Positions 17,922-27,283 of a stretch of DNA of 64,000 nucleotides are shown here, piece by piece. The notes below the pieces were generated by a model. It saw nothing but the letters and a program-made list of their open reading frames with translations. It made no database searches and was not told where the DNA came from. Made by a program: the position numbers and the translations under genes. Source of the stretch: Streptomyces spinosus (GTDB lineage Bacteria; Actinomycetota; Actinomycetes; Streptomycetales; Streptomycetaceae). The stretch spans positions 124,001-188,000 of the forward strand of contig NZ_JAINRC010000013.1 of the NCBI RefSeq assembly GCF_020400655.1, in the 5' to 3' direction. Every line of letters starts with the position of its first letter. Position 1 is the stretch's first letter.

Positions 17922-19352
17922 TCAGGTCGTGACCTTGGCGACGAGCACGCACGCGTCGTCCTCGCGTCCGGCGCCACCGAACTCCTCGACGACCGTGCGC
18001 ACACAGTCCTGCGCGGTGCGCGCCGTGCCGAACCGCGGGGCGAGGCCGAGCAGCCGGTCCGCGGCCGCCGTCCTGTCGTGGCCCGACAGCAGCCCGTCGG
18101 TGTGCAGCAGGAGCAGGTCGCCCGGTAGCAGGGTGAGGACGGACTGTCCGTAGACGGCGCCCGAGGAGGCGCCGAGCAGGACGCCGTCCGGTGTGTTCAG
18201 CACACGCCCCGTCCCGTCGCGGTACAGCAGCGGGGCGGGGTGTCCTGCCTGCGCCCAGAGCAGTGTGCGGGTCTCGGGCCGGTAGCGGCAGCAGACGGCG
18301 CTGCCGAGGGCGGGCTGCACGGTGGTGTCGAGTAACTGGTTGAGCAGGGTGAGCAGGTGACCGGGCTCGGTGCCGGCCAGCGCCATGCCGCGTACGGCGC
18401 CGAGCAGCGTGGCCATGCCGGAGGCGACGGTCACGCCCTGTCCGGTGAGGTCGCCGACGCTGAGCAGCGTCTGACCGTCGGTCAGTTCCAGGGCGTCGTA
18501 CCAGTCGCCGCCGAGCAGCGTGGGGGTCGCGGCCGGGAGGCGGTGGGCCGCCAGGTCCAGCGCGCCCGGCCCCTGGCGCGGGAGCCGCAGGGAGCCGCGC
18601 CAGGGCGGCAGCACGGCTTCCTGCAGCTCTGCCGCGATCCGGTGTTCGGTCTGCTCCTGCCGGAGGTGGCGGTGCAGCGAGTCACGGGTCTCGCGCACCG
18701 TCCGCTGGCTGCGGCGCAGTTCGCTGACGTCGCGCAGCACGGCCCACATGGAGGTCGTCCCGCCGTCGGCGCCGAGCACCGGCTCGCCCATCATGTGCAC
18801 GGTCCGTACGGAGGCGTCGGGCCGTACGACACGGAACTCGCCGTCGATCGGTTTGGCGTCGACCAGGCAGTCCGTGACCATGGCGGTGAGTTTCGGCCGG
18901 TCCTCGTCCAGGACCAGACTGGGCAGTTCGTCCAGGGTGAGGGCCGGACGGGCCGGGTCGAGGCCGAGGATCTGGTACAGCTCGCCGGACCAGGTCGCCT
19001 CGTCCGTCAGCAGGTCCCACTCGGCGCTGCCGACGCGGCTGATCAGCGAGCCGCTCGGGGCCGCGGCCCGCGCGGGCGGCCCCGCGGGCGGCGCGGCGGG
19101 CTCGGCCGGAGCGGGCTGCGGGCCGTCCCGCAGCTGGGCCAAGTGGGCGTCCAGATCGTCGAGTTGGTGCAGTGCGAGGTCGTACAGGGCGCGCTGCCAG
19201 CGTTCCCCGGGGTCCGTACCGTCGTTCCGGGTGTCCCGCCGTACGGCGTCCACGTCGCCTTTGAGCCGCCGCGCCTGCGTTATCAGCGCTTCGACCGAGC
19301 CGCGCCCGGGCGGCTGGGCGGCTGGGCGGTCCGCGGAGACTGGGGACGGCAT
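17922..19352 (-). CDS. PAS-domain PP2C-type (SpoIIE) protein phosphatase
   Basis: Protein of 476 residues. Order: a helical N-terminal part (about 20-75, hydrophobic heptads), an Ala/Pro-rich linker, a PAS-like domain (about 105-215, SAEWDLLTDEATWSGELYQILGL to MWAVLRDVSELRRSQ), then a SpoIIE/PP2C domain (about 235-476). Metal-binding acidic motifs GGDWYDALEL, SVGDLTGQGVTVASGMA and the final GREDDACVLVAKV are intact. Such proteins dephosphorylate anti-anti-sigma factors in sigma-B-like partner-switching systems. ATG 19352 has GGAG upstream. Convergent with the NsdA-like gene, divergent from the SsgA-like gene. Confidence 0.88.
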   Translation of the reverse strand: MPSPVSADRPAAQPPGRGSVEALITQARRLKGDVDAVRRDTRNDGTDPGERWQRALYDLALHQLDDLDAHLAQLRDGPQPAPAEPAAPPAGPPARAAAPSGSLISRVGSAEWDLLTDEATWSGELYQILGLDPARPALTLDELPSLVLDEDRPKLTAMVTDCLVDAKPIDGEFRVVRPDASVRTVHMMGEPVLGADGGTTSMWAVLRDVSELRRSQRTVRETRDSLHRHLRQEQTEHRIAAELQEAVLPPWRGSLRLPRQGPGALDLAAHRLPAATPTLLGGDWYDALELTDGQTLLSVGDLTGQGVTVASGMATLLGAVRGMALAGTEPGHLLTLLNQLLDTTVQPALGSAVCCRYRPETRTLLWAQAGHPAPLLYRDGTGRVLNTPDGVLLGASSGAVYGQSVLTLLPGDLLLLHTDGLLSGHDRTAAADRLLGLAPRFGTARTAQDCVRTVVEEFGGAGREDDACVLVAKVTT

Positions 19353-19699
19353 GACGCACTCCGATGGGGGACGGTACGACGGGGACGACGAGGGACCGCT
19401 ACGACTGTGGCACAGCCCGCGACGCCCTGTAAGGGATTTGGCAACACACGATACGGTGGTGCTTCCGGCATATGCCAGAGTCTTCCCGGAGGGTTCCGCG
19501 GGTACGAATGGCGTACGCGGCAGGGTGGTCAAGTCGTAGCGCCAATACGCGAGTTGAGTCAGTCGACGCTTTCCCGCCCGAGACTTCAAGCGCGTGTTCG
19601 ACGCTCATGCGTTCCATCGCGATGCGGAGCGGCCGGTACCTGCCGAAGTCTGACCGGAATTGGCGGCATGCGACAGGGCCGCGCCGACTCCTTAAGAGC
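19353..19699. other. 347-bp divergent promoter region
   Basis: Separates the leftward phosphatase from the rightward SsgA-like gene. GC is visibly lower than in flanking genes, as expected for promoters. No good palindrome or gene was found, and the frame extending upstream of the SsgA-like start has no ribosome site. Confidence 0.45.
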
Positions 19700-20113
19700 A
19701 TGGACTTCACCGTCGAACAGCTCGCCGAGGCCCGGCTCGTCACCGCCCAGGACCAGGAGGTCCCGGTGTGCGCCACTTTGCGTTACACCGCCGACGACCC
19801 CCTCGCCGTGTTCGTGGACTTCCCCGCCGAGGCCGCGCTGAACGGCGAGGAGGTCACCTGGACCTTCGCGCGCACCCTGCTCGACCAGGGGCTGCGGGCC
19901 CCGGCCGGCCACGGGGACGTGCAGATATGGCCGTACGGGCGGACCCGGACGGTCGTGGAGTTCCACTCGCCGCACGGCATGGCGCTGTTGCTCTTCCCGG
20001 CGTCGTCGCTGCGGCACTTCCTGGTGCGCACGTACGAGGTGGTGGCGGGCGGGCAGGAGGACGTGGCGGACGTGGTGGAGCGGGGGCTGAGCGCGCTGTT
20101 CGGCGGGGTGTGA
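19700..20113 (+). CDS. SsgA-like sporulation/cell-division protein (SALP)
   Basis: Protein of 137 residues, the normal SALP length. Family signatures: PVCATLRYTADDPLAVFVDFPAE, EEVTWTFARTLLDQGL and GHGDVQIWPYGR, followed by SPHGMALLLFPASSLRHFLVRTYEVV. SALPs are found only in sporulating actinomycetes; they position FtsZ rings and control septum and spore-wall processes. ATG 19700 starts the conserved domain although its ribosome site (AAGAG) is weak. Which Ssg paralogue it is cannot be set from sequence alone. Confidence 0.88.
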   Translation: MDFTVEQLAEARLVTAQDQEVPVCATLRYTADDPLAVFVDFPAEAALNGEEVTWTFARTLLDQGLRAPAGHGDVQIWPYGRTRTVVEFHSPHGMALLLFPASSLRHFLVRTYEVVAGGQEDVADVVERGLSALFGGV

Positions 20114-20184
20114 GGCGGCGATCCCCGGGCGGCGGCGGTTCGGCCGCCGGCCGGCCGGACGGCCCCGGCCGCCCGCGCCCGGCG

Positions 20185-21210
20185 TCAGCGGCTCGCGGTG
20201 GCGTACAGGTCCGGACGCGGGGCCAGGTCGACGGCGACCCGCCCTCCCGTCTCCAGCGCGCGGACCCCCGCCTCGGCGACGACGGACGCCGCGTAGCCGT
20301 CCCACACGTCCGGCCCGGTGACCTCCCCGCGCCGGGTCGCGTCGACCCACGCCTGCACCTCACGGTCGTAGGCGTCGGCGAAGCGGACGAGATAGTCCTG
20401 CGCCACCTCTTCCCGGGCGCCGCCCCGGGTGGTGACCACCATGGTGTGCTCGTCGCCGATCCGGGCGCTGCCCGCCTCGCACACGGCCTCGCAGCGCACC
20501 TGGTAGCCGAAGCCGCTGTTCACGAAGACCTCCACGTCCACCAGGGCGCCCCGCTCGGTCTCGAACAGCACGAACTGCGGGTCGAGCAGGCCCTCGGGCG
20601 CGCCCGCGGCCGGCGTGGGCCGCAGCACGGTGACCGCCGTCAGCTCCTGCCCGAGCAGCCAGCGGGCCGCGTCGATCTCGTGCGAGACGGAGCTGTTGAT
20701 CAGCATGGCGCTGGTGAAGCCGGCGGGCGAGGAGACGTTGCGGTGCGTGCAGTGCAGCATCAGCGGCCGGCCCAGGCCGCCCCCGTCCAGCAGGGCCTTC
20801 AGCCGCCGGTACTCGGCGTCGTAGCGGCGCATGAACCCGATCTGTGCCAGCCGGCGGCCGAGCGCCGCCTCAGCCTCCACGATCCGCAGGGCGCCGGCGG
20901 AGTCCGGCACCATGGGCTTCTCGCACAGCACCGGCAGCCGCCGGGCGAAGGCGGCGAGCAGCGCCTCCTCGTGCGCGGGGCCGGGCGAGGCGATCAGGAC
21001 GGCGGCGACACCGGGCGCGTCGAGCGCGGCGACCGGGTCCGGGTGCACACTGACCCCGTCGAGCCCGGCCACCGCTGACGCGGCCCGCTCGGCATCGGGG
21101 TCGGCCACCGCCGCGACCCTGGCTCCGCTGACCACCTGGTCGAGCCGTCGTATGTGATCGGCCCCCATGTGTCCGGCACCCAGTACCGCCACACCCAGCA
21201 GGTCACCCAT
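20185..21210 (-). CDS. Gfo/Idh/MocA-family oxidoreductase
   Basis: NAD(P)-dependent dehydrogenase of 341 residues. The N-terminal Rossmann fold shows GVAVLGAGHMGADHIRRL and AVADPDAERA; LCEKPMVPDS carries the family EKP lysine; the C-terminal alpha/beta domain includes SSVSHEIDAARWLLG with the catalytic-region His. It resembles inositol 2-dehydrogenase-like enzymes acting on cyclitols or sugars. ATG 21210 follows AAGGGAG. No neighbouring sugar genes, so the substrate is open. Confidence 0.88.
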   Translation of the reverse strand: MGDLLGVAVLGAGHMGADHIRRLDQVVSGARVAAVADPDAERAASAVAGLDGVSVHPDPVAALDAPGVAAVLIASPGPAHEEALLAAFARRLPVLCEKPMVPDSAGALRIVEAEAALGRRLAQIGFMRRYDAEYRRLKALLDGGGLGRPLMLHCTHRNVSSPAGFTSAMLINSSVSHEIDAARWLLGQELTAVTVLRPTPAAGAPEGLLDPQFVLFETERGALVDVEVFVNSGFGYQVRCEAVCEAGSARIGDEHTMVVTTRGGAREEVAQDYLVRFADAYDREVQAWVDATRRGEVTGPDVWDGYAASVVAEAGVRALETGGRVAVDLAPRPDLYATASR

Positions 21211-21285
21211 GCGTGCGCTCCCTTACGCCGACGATCACGCCGTAGCGTACGCCGACGCAAGGACGGGCCCTCAGGGCCCTCAGGG

Positions 21286-22380
21286 TCAGTACCGCAGCAC
21301 TGCCGCGATGCCATGGGCGTCGCCGAGCGCGCCGTCGGGCACGAAGCGCACCTCGGCGCCCGTCTCCAGGCACTGCTCGACGATCTCGTCCACGATGTCG
21401 TCGCGGGCGTCCAGGTCGCCGGGCTCGGCCGGCACCAGATGTTCGCCGAGATCGCGGACGGTGGCCCGGAAGTCCTCCTCCACCGCCAGCAGCCGGACCC
21501 GGCCCTCCCGGGCGCTTTGCCACAGCTCGTCCAGCCCGGCCGCGTACGTGCGGTGACCGCGCGCCGAGACCAGCTCCTCGACCACGGCCGTGGTGTCCTT
21601 GCGGGACTCTTCCTCCAGGACCGGGCGCAGCGCCTGCCAGACCGCGTCGGGGCCGGCGTGTCCGAGGCCGCCGCGCGGGACGTGGACGGCGCACTTGGCG
21701 ACGGTGCCGACCTCGTCCAGCAGCGACAGCGCCGCCTGCTCGCCCATGACGTACAGCGGCCGGGGCTGTTCGCGCAGGACCGTGCTCATGGCGGTGTCCG
21801 CCTCGCGCAGGAACTGGCGGGTGCCCTCGTCGCGGAAGGTGCTCGGCAGATCGCCGATCCGCATCTGGCGCTCCGCGTCGAAGTTCTCCCGTCTGCGCTC
21901 CAGCGGGAAGCCGCCCCCGTGTTCCTCCACGACCCGGTCCGGGCCGCCGCTCCACAGGGTGACGCGGTCCGCGGAGACGGACAGCACCCAGTAGGGCCGC
22001 TCGGCGGTGTGTGCGGCGACCAGGTTGCGGGTGAGGAAGGTGTCGGACAGCACCACCCGCTCGGGGACGGTCCGGGCCAGGGACCAGACCTGGTGCTCAC
22101 CCGGCGCCGCGAAGATCACCAGACCGTCCTCGGCATGCGTCAGGTCGACCTCGGCGAGGGCCCGGTCGAGCTGTGCCACGACGTCGGCGCGCCGCTCACG
22201 GGTGACGGCGGGGTCGGACTCCAGCCGCCTGCGCGCCTCGGTCAGCGCGTTGCGCAGCCGGACCGGATCCTGGCCGCTCCCGCGTTCGCGACGGTGCGTC
22301 GGGGTCAGTACGGAGACTGCCGGATAGGGGCGCGGGCGCCTCAGTTCGGCGAGGGTCACGGGACTCAGTGCGTGCTCCAT
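21286..22380 (-). CDS. baeRF-family protein (bacterial archaeo-eukaryotic release-factor-like)
   Basis: Protein of 364 residues. The N-terminus holds PAVSVLTPTHRRERGSGQDPVRLRNALTEARRRL; the middle holds GLVIFAAPGEHQVWSL, SVSADRVTLWSG and PLYVMGEQAAL; and the C-terminal third ends with GAEVRFVPDGALGDAHGIAAVLRY, like domain 3 of eRF1/Pelota. This matches the baeRF families common in actinobacteria, sometimes named chemotaxis protein by mistake. A role in rescuing or silencing ribosomes under stress is proposed for the family. Start ATG 22380; longer in-frame extensions lack a ribosome site. Confidence 0.75.
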   Translation of the reverse strand: MEHALSPVTLAELRRPRPYPAVSVLTPTHRRERGSGQDPVRLRNALTEARRRLESDPAVTRERRADVVAQLDRALAEVDLTHAEDGLVIFAAPGEHQVWSLARTVPERVVLSDTFLTRNLVAAHTAERPYWVLSVSADRVTLWSGGPDRVVEEHGGGFPLERRRENFDAERQMRIGDLPSTFRDEGTRQFLREADTAMSTVLREQPRPLYVMGEQAALSLLDEVGTVAKCAVHVPRGGLGHAGPDAVWQALRPVLEEESRKDTTAVVEELVSARGHRTYAAGLDELWQSAREGRVRLLAVEEDFRATVRDLGEHLVPAEPGDLDARDDIVDEIVEQCLETGAEVRFVPDGALGDAHGIAAVLRY

Positions 22381-22850
22381 GACACGACGATAGGGCGGAT
22401 TCACGATTACGGCATTCGGGGTAATCCGGGCCTCGACGCGTTTGTCGGCCGCCGCCGGCGGTCCCGGCGGACGGCGGTGACGCGGACCCCGCGGCCGATC
22501 ACAAAAAGGGTCCGGCCGGACGGAGGCGGATGCCGGATGCGTTTCTGACCGCGAAGGCGTGGCGAGACCCTGCCGTCCGGGTCGCTTGAGGAAGTTTTTG
22601 CCTGTGGCCGGTTCGTGTCGCCCCTTGCCCGGTGGCGGGCCTGTCCGCGGATTTCGCTGAGGCAAAACGCGGCCGAAACCATGGGGCGGACGCGTGTGCC
22701 GTGTTACGGCCGCGTTGACTCCGCCGACCGGCTGGCGGACGCTCGTCATATAGGTGCTCGATACAACTGGTTTTGCCGGACGGTTCTCCGCGACCGCGAA
22801 AGCGCAGGTGAACGCGGGGCCGACGGGCAGCCGGAGGCAGGAGGTAGCGC
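22381..22850. other. 470-bp upstream region of asparagine synthetase
   Basis: Separates the divergent baeRF and asnB genes. A TTGACT hexamer (about 22714) and a TCATATAG stretch (about 22747) look promoter-like but are spaced too widely to be one promoter. AGGAGG before 22851 is the asnB ribosome site. No gene or riboswitch-like fold was recognised. Confidence 0.4.
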
Positions 22851-24692
22851 ATGTGCGGCATCACCGGATGGGTCTCCTTCGACCGTGACCTGACGACCGA
22901 GGCCACCACATTGCATGCGATGACCGAGACGATGGCCTGCCGGGGCCCGGACGACCGTGGCACCTGGACCGAGGGCCCCGCCGCCCTCGGACACCGCCGG
23001 CTCGCCATCATCGACCTCCCCGGCGGCCGTCAGCCGATGTCGCTGCCGACCCCCGAGGGCACCGTCGCCCTCGTCTACTCCGGGGAGGCGTACAACTTCA
23101 CCGAGCTGCGCCGGGAACTGACGGACCGCGGTCACCGGTTCACCACCGACTCCGACACCGAGGTCGTGCTGCACGGCTACCTGGAGTGGGGTGACGCCGT
23201 CGCCGAACGGCTCAACGGCATGTACGCGTTCGCCGTGTGGGACGGCCGGGCCGACAAGCTCGTCATGATCCGCGACCGCATGGGCATCAAGCCGTTCTAC
23301 TACCAGCCCACCGCCGACGGCGTCCTCTTCGGCTCGGAACCCAAGGCCATCCTCGCCAACCCGCTGGTCCGGCCCCGGGTCACGCTGGACGGTCTGCGCG
23401 AGCTGTTCGTCATGGTCAAGACGCCGGGCCACGCCTTCTGGGACGGCATGCGCGAGGTGGAGCCCGGCACGGTCGTCACCGTCGACCGCTCCGGCCTGTC
23501 CACCCGCGTGTACTGGCGCCTGGAGACCCGCCCGCACACCGACGACCGCGACACCACCATCGCCACCGTGCGCTCGCTCCTCGACGACATCGTGCGCCGC
23601 CAGCTGGTCGCCGACGTGCCGCGCTGCACCCTGCTCTCCGGCGGGCTCGACTCCAGCGCCATGACCGCCCTGGCCGCCCGGCAACTCGCCGCGCAGGGTG
23701 AGAAGGTGCGCAGCTTCGCCGTCGACTTCGTCGGCCAGACCGACAACTTCGTCGCCGACGAACTGCGCGGCACCCCCGACACGCCCTTCGTGCACGACGT
23801 GGCCCGCCTCGCCGGCACCGACCACCAGGACATCGTGCTCGACGCCGAGGCCCTCGCCGACCCCGCCGTCCGCGCCCAGGTCATCCGGGCCCGCGACCTG
23901 CCGTCCGGCCTCGGCGACATGGACAGCTCCCTGCTGCTGCTCTTCCGCGCCATCCGGGAGAAGTCCACGGTGGCCCTGTCCGGCGAGTCCGCCGACGAGG
24001 TCTTCGGCGGCTACCTCCAGTTCTTCGACGAGGAGGCGCGCCGCACCGACGCCTTCCCGTGGCTGACGACCATGAGCCGCCACTTCGGCGAGGACGCCGG
24101 CGTGGTGCGCGCCGACCTCGCCAAGTCCCTGGACCTGGAGGGCTACGTCGCCGACGGCTACCGCACCGCCGTCGCCGGCATCGACCGGCTGGACGGCGAG
24201 AGCGACTTCGAGTACCGGATGCGGCAGATCAGCCACCTGCACCTGACCCGCTTCGTACGCATGCTGCTCGACCGCAAGGACCGCATGAGCATGGCCGTCG
24301 GACTGGAGGTCCGGGTGCCGTTCTGCGACCACCGGCTGGTCGAGTACGTCTACAACACGCCCTGGGCCCTGAAGTCCTTCGACGGCCGGGAGAAGAGCCT
24401 GCTGCGGGAGGCGTCGGCGGACGTCCTGCCGCGGTCGGTGTACGAGCGGGTCAAGAGCCCCTACCCGTCCACGCAGGACCCCCGCTACGCCCGCGCCCTG
24501 CAGGAGCAGACCAAGGACCTGCTCGCCCGGCCCTCCCACCGCGTCTTCGACCTCGTCGACCGGGACCGGGTCCGGCAGGCCGCCGAACGCGAGGCACCGG
24601 TGAGCACCCAGGCGGCCCGGCGCGGCCTGGAACGCACCCTGGACCTCGCGGCGTGGCTGGACCTCTACTCGCCCGAGCTGGTGCTCGACTGA
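22851..24692 (+). CDS. asnB: Asparagine synthase (glutamine-hydrolysing)
   Basis: AsnB, 613 residues. Cys2 of MCGITGW becomes the N-terminal nucleophile of the glutaminase domain, which also contains GHRRLAIIDLPGGRQPM and YSGEAYNF. The synthetase domain has the pyrophosphate loop LLSGGLDSSAMTAL and SGESADEVFGGYLQF. It makes asparagine from aspartate, glutamine and ATP. Many actinobacterial paralogues instead amidate peptidoglycan or secondary metabolites; with no biosynthetic cluster around it, housekeeping use is likelier. AGGAGG lies 6 bp before ATG 22851. It converges within 4 bp on the next leftward gene. Confidence 0.94.
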   Translation: MCGITGWVSFDRDLTTEATTLHAMTETMACRGPDDRGTWTEGPAALGHRRLAIIDLPGGRQPMSLPTPEGTVALVYSGEAYNFTELRRELTDRGHRFTTDSDTEVVLHGYLEWGDAVAERLNGMYAFAVWDGRADKLVMIRDRMGIKPFYYQPTADGVLFGSEPKAILANPLVRPRVTLDGLRELFVMVKTPGHAFWDGMREVEPGTVVTVDRSGLSTRVYWRLETRPHTDDRDTTIATVRSLLDDIVRRQLVADVPRCTLLSGGLDSSAMTALAARQLAAQGEKVRSFAVDFVGQTDNFVADELRGTPDTPFVHDVARLAGTDHQDIVLDAEALADPAVRAQVIRARDLPSGLGDMDSSLLLLFRAIREKSTVALSGESADEVFGGYLQFFDEEARRTDAFPWLTTMSRHFGEDAGVVRADLAKSLDLEGYVADGYRTAVAGIDRLDGESDFEYRMRQISHLHLTRFVRMLLDRKDRMSMAVGLEVRVPFCDHRLVEYVYNTPWALKSFDGREKSLLREASADVLPRSVYERVKSPYPSTQDPRYARALQEQTKDLLARPSHRVFDLVDRDRVRQAAEREAPVSTQAARRGLERTLDLAAWLDLYSPELVLD

Positions 24693-24696
24693 CTCG

Positions 24697-25221
24697 TCAG
24701 CCGAGCCCGATGGCACGGTCGGCGGCCGCCGCCGACCGCTGCCACCACGTGGTCACCGGCTCCCAGACCAGCACCCGGCGCCCGGTGCCCAGTCGTCCCG
24801 CGGTGAACGAGCGGCCCCAGTGCTCGGCCGACGCCGCCACCCCGACCCCCACCACCCGGCGGGCCTCCGGGTCCGCCGGGTCGGCGATGGTCCGCACGTC
24901 GGCGTACGCGGTGCCGCCCGCCGCCAGCCGGTAACCGCCCGCGCCGCCCTCCGGCACCGGCAACGCGATCCCGTCCAGGTCCCCGAAGGTCACCGTGGGC
25001 ACCCGGTCGACGACACACGCGCGCGGGCCGCGGTTGGTGACGCTGGTGCGCAGCACGGTCGGGTGACCGCTCACGGCCTTCGCCCGGATCGTCAGCGCCT
25101 TCTCCGCGCAGCGGGCGGGCAGGTCCTGGCCGGCGGCGGCCCGGCTCTGCGGGGCGGTCAGCAGCAGGGCCGCCACGGCGGCCGAGGCAGCGGGTACGGC
25201 GATGACGGCGCGCATGCGCAT
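24697..25221 (-). CDS. Secreted DUF4232-like protein
   Basis: Exported protein of 174 residues with signal peptide 1-30 (VPAASAAVAALLLTAPQSRAAA). The mature domain has TVLRTSVTNRGPRACVVDRVPTV and AAGGTAYADVRT, matching DUF4232, a beta-sandwich found in secreted or lipid-anchored Streptomyces proteins. No lipobox Cys is seen at the cleavage site, so release is likely. ATG 25221 follows AGGGAG. Function unknown. Confidence 0.68.
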   Translation of the reverse strand: MRMRAVIAVPAASAAVAALLLTAPQSRAAAGQDLPARCAEKALTIRAKAVSGHPTVLRTSVTNRGPRACVVDRVPTVTFGDLDGIALPVPEGGAGGYRLAAGGTAYADVRTIADPADPEARRVVGVGVAASAEHWGRSFTAGRLGTGRRVLVWEPVTTWWQRSAAAADRAIGLG

Positions 25222-25402
25222 GACGGGCTCCCTGTCGCGGTCGGGTACGGGATGAGTCGGGGTACGGCGGCCTGGGCGCGCCTTGTCGGAAGGGACGGCC
25301 GGCGCGGCCGGGAGGTTGCCCCGGTGCGCGGCATTCACCCGGATGCGCCACGTTCGGTGCCGGCCGGTGCGGCGGTGGCCGGCGACCGGTGGCGTGCGGC
25401 CC

Positions 25403-26998
25403 TCAGCCGCCGCTGTCCGGGGTGACACTCCGGATCGGGTCGGCCGGGCAGGAGCTGCCGTTCGCGGGCAGCGAGCCGTACAGCAGGAAGTCGTTGACCT
25501 TGCGGTGCACACACATGGAGGACGAGTACCCGGTGTGGCCCTCACCCTTGTTGTCGAGCACCACGGCCGACGGGCCGAGCCGCTGTGCCGTCTCCACGGT
25601 CCACTGGTACGGCGTCGCCGGATCGCCGCGCGTGCCGACGAGCAGCATCTTCGCCGTGCGCACGTCCTTGACCCGGTCGCGGATGAAGTCGGTGCCCTTG
25701 GGCCGGCCGTAGCACAGCAGCAGCTGGGTGAGCCGGTAGCGGCCGAAGACCGGCGATGCCTGGTCGTAGGCGGCCCGCAGGTCCTTCAGGTCCTCGGTGA
25801 GCCGTGCCGCGGTGGGCCGGTCGGGGTCGTCCGCGCAGTTGATCGCCATCAGCGCCGCCGGCAGGTTGTCCGCCGGGACGTCCTCGGTGTCGGCCAGCCC
25901 GCCGTCCGTCCGGTGCCGCTCGCGGGGCAGGCCGATGCCGCCGGTGGCGAAGGCCAGGACGCGCCGGGTGTCGCCGTCGTCGACCAGCGAGGCCAGCGCC
26001 CGCTCCAGCGAGCTCCACAGCTCCCTGCTGTACAGGCCCTGTCCGATGGCGCCCACCAGGTCCTGGCCGGAGAACGTGCCGCCGAAGTCCGTGGGCACCG
26101 GGTTCTCGTCGAGCGAGCGCACCAGCCGGACCACCTGGTCCCCGGCCCTGCGCCGGTCCTGCCCGAACGGACAGCCGAGATCCGTCGTGCACCAGTCCAG
26201 GAAGTCGTCCAGCGCCGTCTGCTGCCCCTCGGCCCCCGCCACCCCCTGTTCGGCCGGCGACTCGGTCAGCGTGTCCACGCCGTCCAGGACGACCCGGCCG
26301 ACCTTGCCGGGGAACTGCGCCGCGTACACCGCGCCGAGCCGGCTGCCGTAGGAGAAGCCGAGGTAGTTGAGCCTGCTGTCGCCGAGCGCCTGGCGGATGA
26401 CGTCCAGGTCGCGCGAGGCGTTCACGGTGCCGATGTGTGCCAGCACCGGGCCGGAGGACCGGGCGCACTGGTCGGCGGCCTGCCGCAACTGCTTGAACAG
26501 CGTCTGCGGACGGCTGACGTCGGGCTCCTTCTCCGTCCCGGCCGAGGCCAGGCCGTCGCCGCAGCTGACGGGGGAGGACCGGCCGACCCCGCGCGGGTCG
26601 AAGGTGACCACGTCGTAGCCCTTGGTCAGGTCCATGAACTGCTTGCCCTCGGCGGTCAGCGCGGGGATGCCGGCGCCGCCCGGGCCACCGAAGTTCAGCA
26701 GCAGGGAGCCCCGGGACGTCCCGCTGGCGCGGTAGCGGGCCAGCGCCACGTCGAGCGTGCCGGCGCGTGGTCGCGCGTAGTCGAGGGGGACGGTGACCTT
26801 CGCGCACTGGAGGTCCTCGGGCGTGTCCGTGCCCGGACAGGCGGACCAGGAGAGCTTCTGCCGGTAGAAACGTGACAGGTCGGGCTGCGGCTGGTCGGCG
26901 GCAGCCGCGGGCAGCCCGGCTCCGAGCAGCGCCAGGACGAGGGCCGAGGCCCCCGCGCAGCGCCGGACGGCGGGCCGTGTGGACAGCTTGGCCAGCAT
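25403..26998 (-). CDS. Secreted tripeptidyl-aminopeptidase-like alpha/beta hydrolase (SlpD/Tap type)
   Basis: Exported peptidase-like protein of 531 residues. Signal peptide is about 1-34. Alpha/beta-hydrolase motifs: LLNFGGPGGAG (oxyanion hole), VVTFDPRGVGRSSP, nucleophile elbow YLGFSYGSRLGAVYA, VGTRGDPATPYQWT (Asp) and GEGHTGYSS (His). The C-terminal region is the TAP-like domain. Streptomyces Tap and SlpD/E remove N-terminal tripeptides from secreted proteins; five or more Cys suggest disulfides in the mature enzyme. ATG 26998 has GGAGG 7 bp upstream, better than an in-frame start at 27040. Confidence 0.9.
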   Translation of the reverse strand: MLAKLSTRPAVRRCAGASALVLALLGAGLPAAAADQPQPDLSRFYRQKLSWSACPGTDTPEDLQCAKVTVPLDYARPRAGTLDVALARYRASGTSRGSLLLNFGGPGGAGIPALTAEGKQFMDLTKGYDVVTFDPRGVGRSSPVSCGDGLASAGTEKEPDVSRPQTLFKQLRQAADQCARSSGPVLAHIGTVNASRDLDVIRQALGDSRLNYLGFSYGSRLGAVYAAQFPGKVGRVVLDGVDTLTESPAEQGVAGAEGQQTALDDFLDWCTTDLGCPFGQDRRRAGDQVVRLVRSLDENPVPTDFGGTFSGQDLVGAIGQGLYSRELWSSLERALASLVDDGDTRRVLAFATGGIGLPRERHRTDGGLADTEDVPADNLPAALMAINCADDPDRPTAARLTEDLKDLRAAYDQASPVFGRYRLTQLLLCYGRPKGTDFIRDRVKDVRTAKMLLVGTRGDPATPYQWTVETAQRLGPSAVVLDNKGEGHTGYSSSMCVHRKVNDFLLYGSLPANGSSCPADPIRSVTPDSGG

Positions 26999-27205
26999 CG
27001 TTCGCCTCCCGGGGCGCCGGCCGCGGACCGGGGTCGGCACCCTCGGAACAGGCTAAGCGGGCCCCGGACGGCCCGCCTCCGGGCGAGCGGGGCGGCTGCG
27101 GCCGGTGTAGCCTGCGCGTCCTCCCTGACCCTGTTGGTGATCTTTCAGCCGCTTTACATGCAGTTCGATAAACCTGCCGCTCGATGGGGTGAAAGACCGA
27201 TTAGC

Positions 27206-27234
27206 CATAACTCCGATTGGTTCGGCTCCGTTCT
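27206..27234 (+). promoter_or_regulatory. Candidate BldN-type promoter of the chaplin gene
   Basis: CATAAC (27206-27211) and CGTTCT (27229-27234) are separated by 17 bp, about 50 bp before the chaplin start. They resemble the CGTAAC/CGTT elements recognised by sigma-BldN, which drives chaplin genes in Streptomyces. Prediction only. Confidence 0.45.
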
Positions 27235-27283
27235 AGGTGGTGCGGGTGAGTGCTCGCGATGAAGTCTGGAAGGCAGGGAACCT

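Noticed and set aside
22381..22850. Riboswitch before asnB
   Set aside because: No recognisable aptamer or terminator/antiterminator pair.
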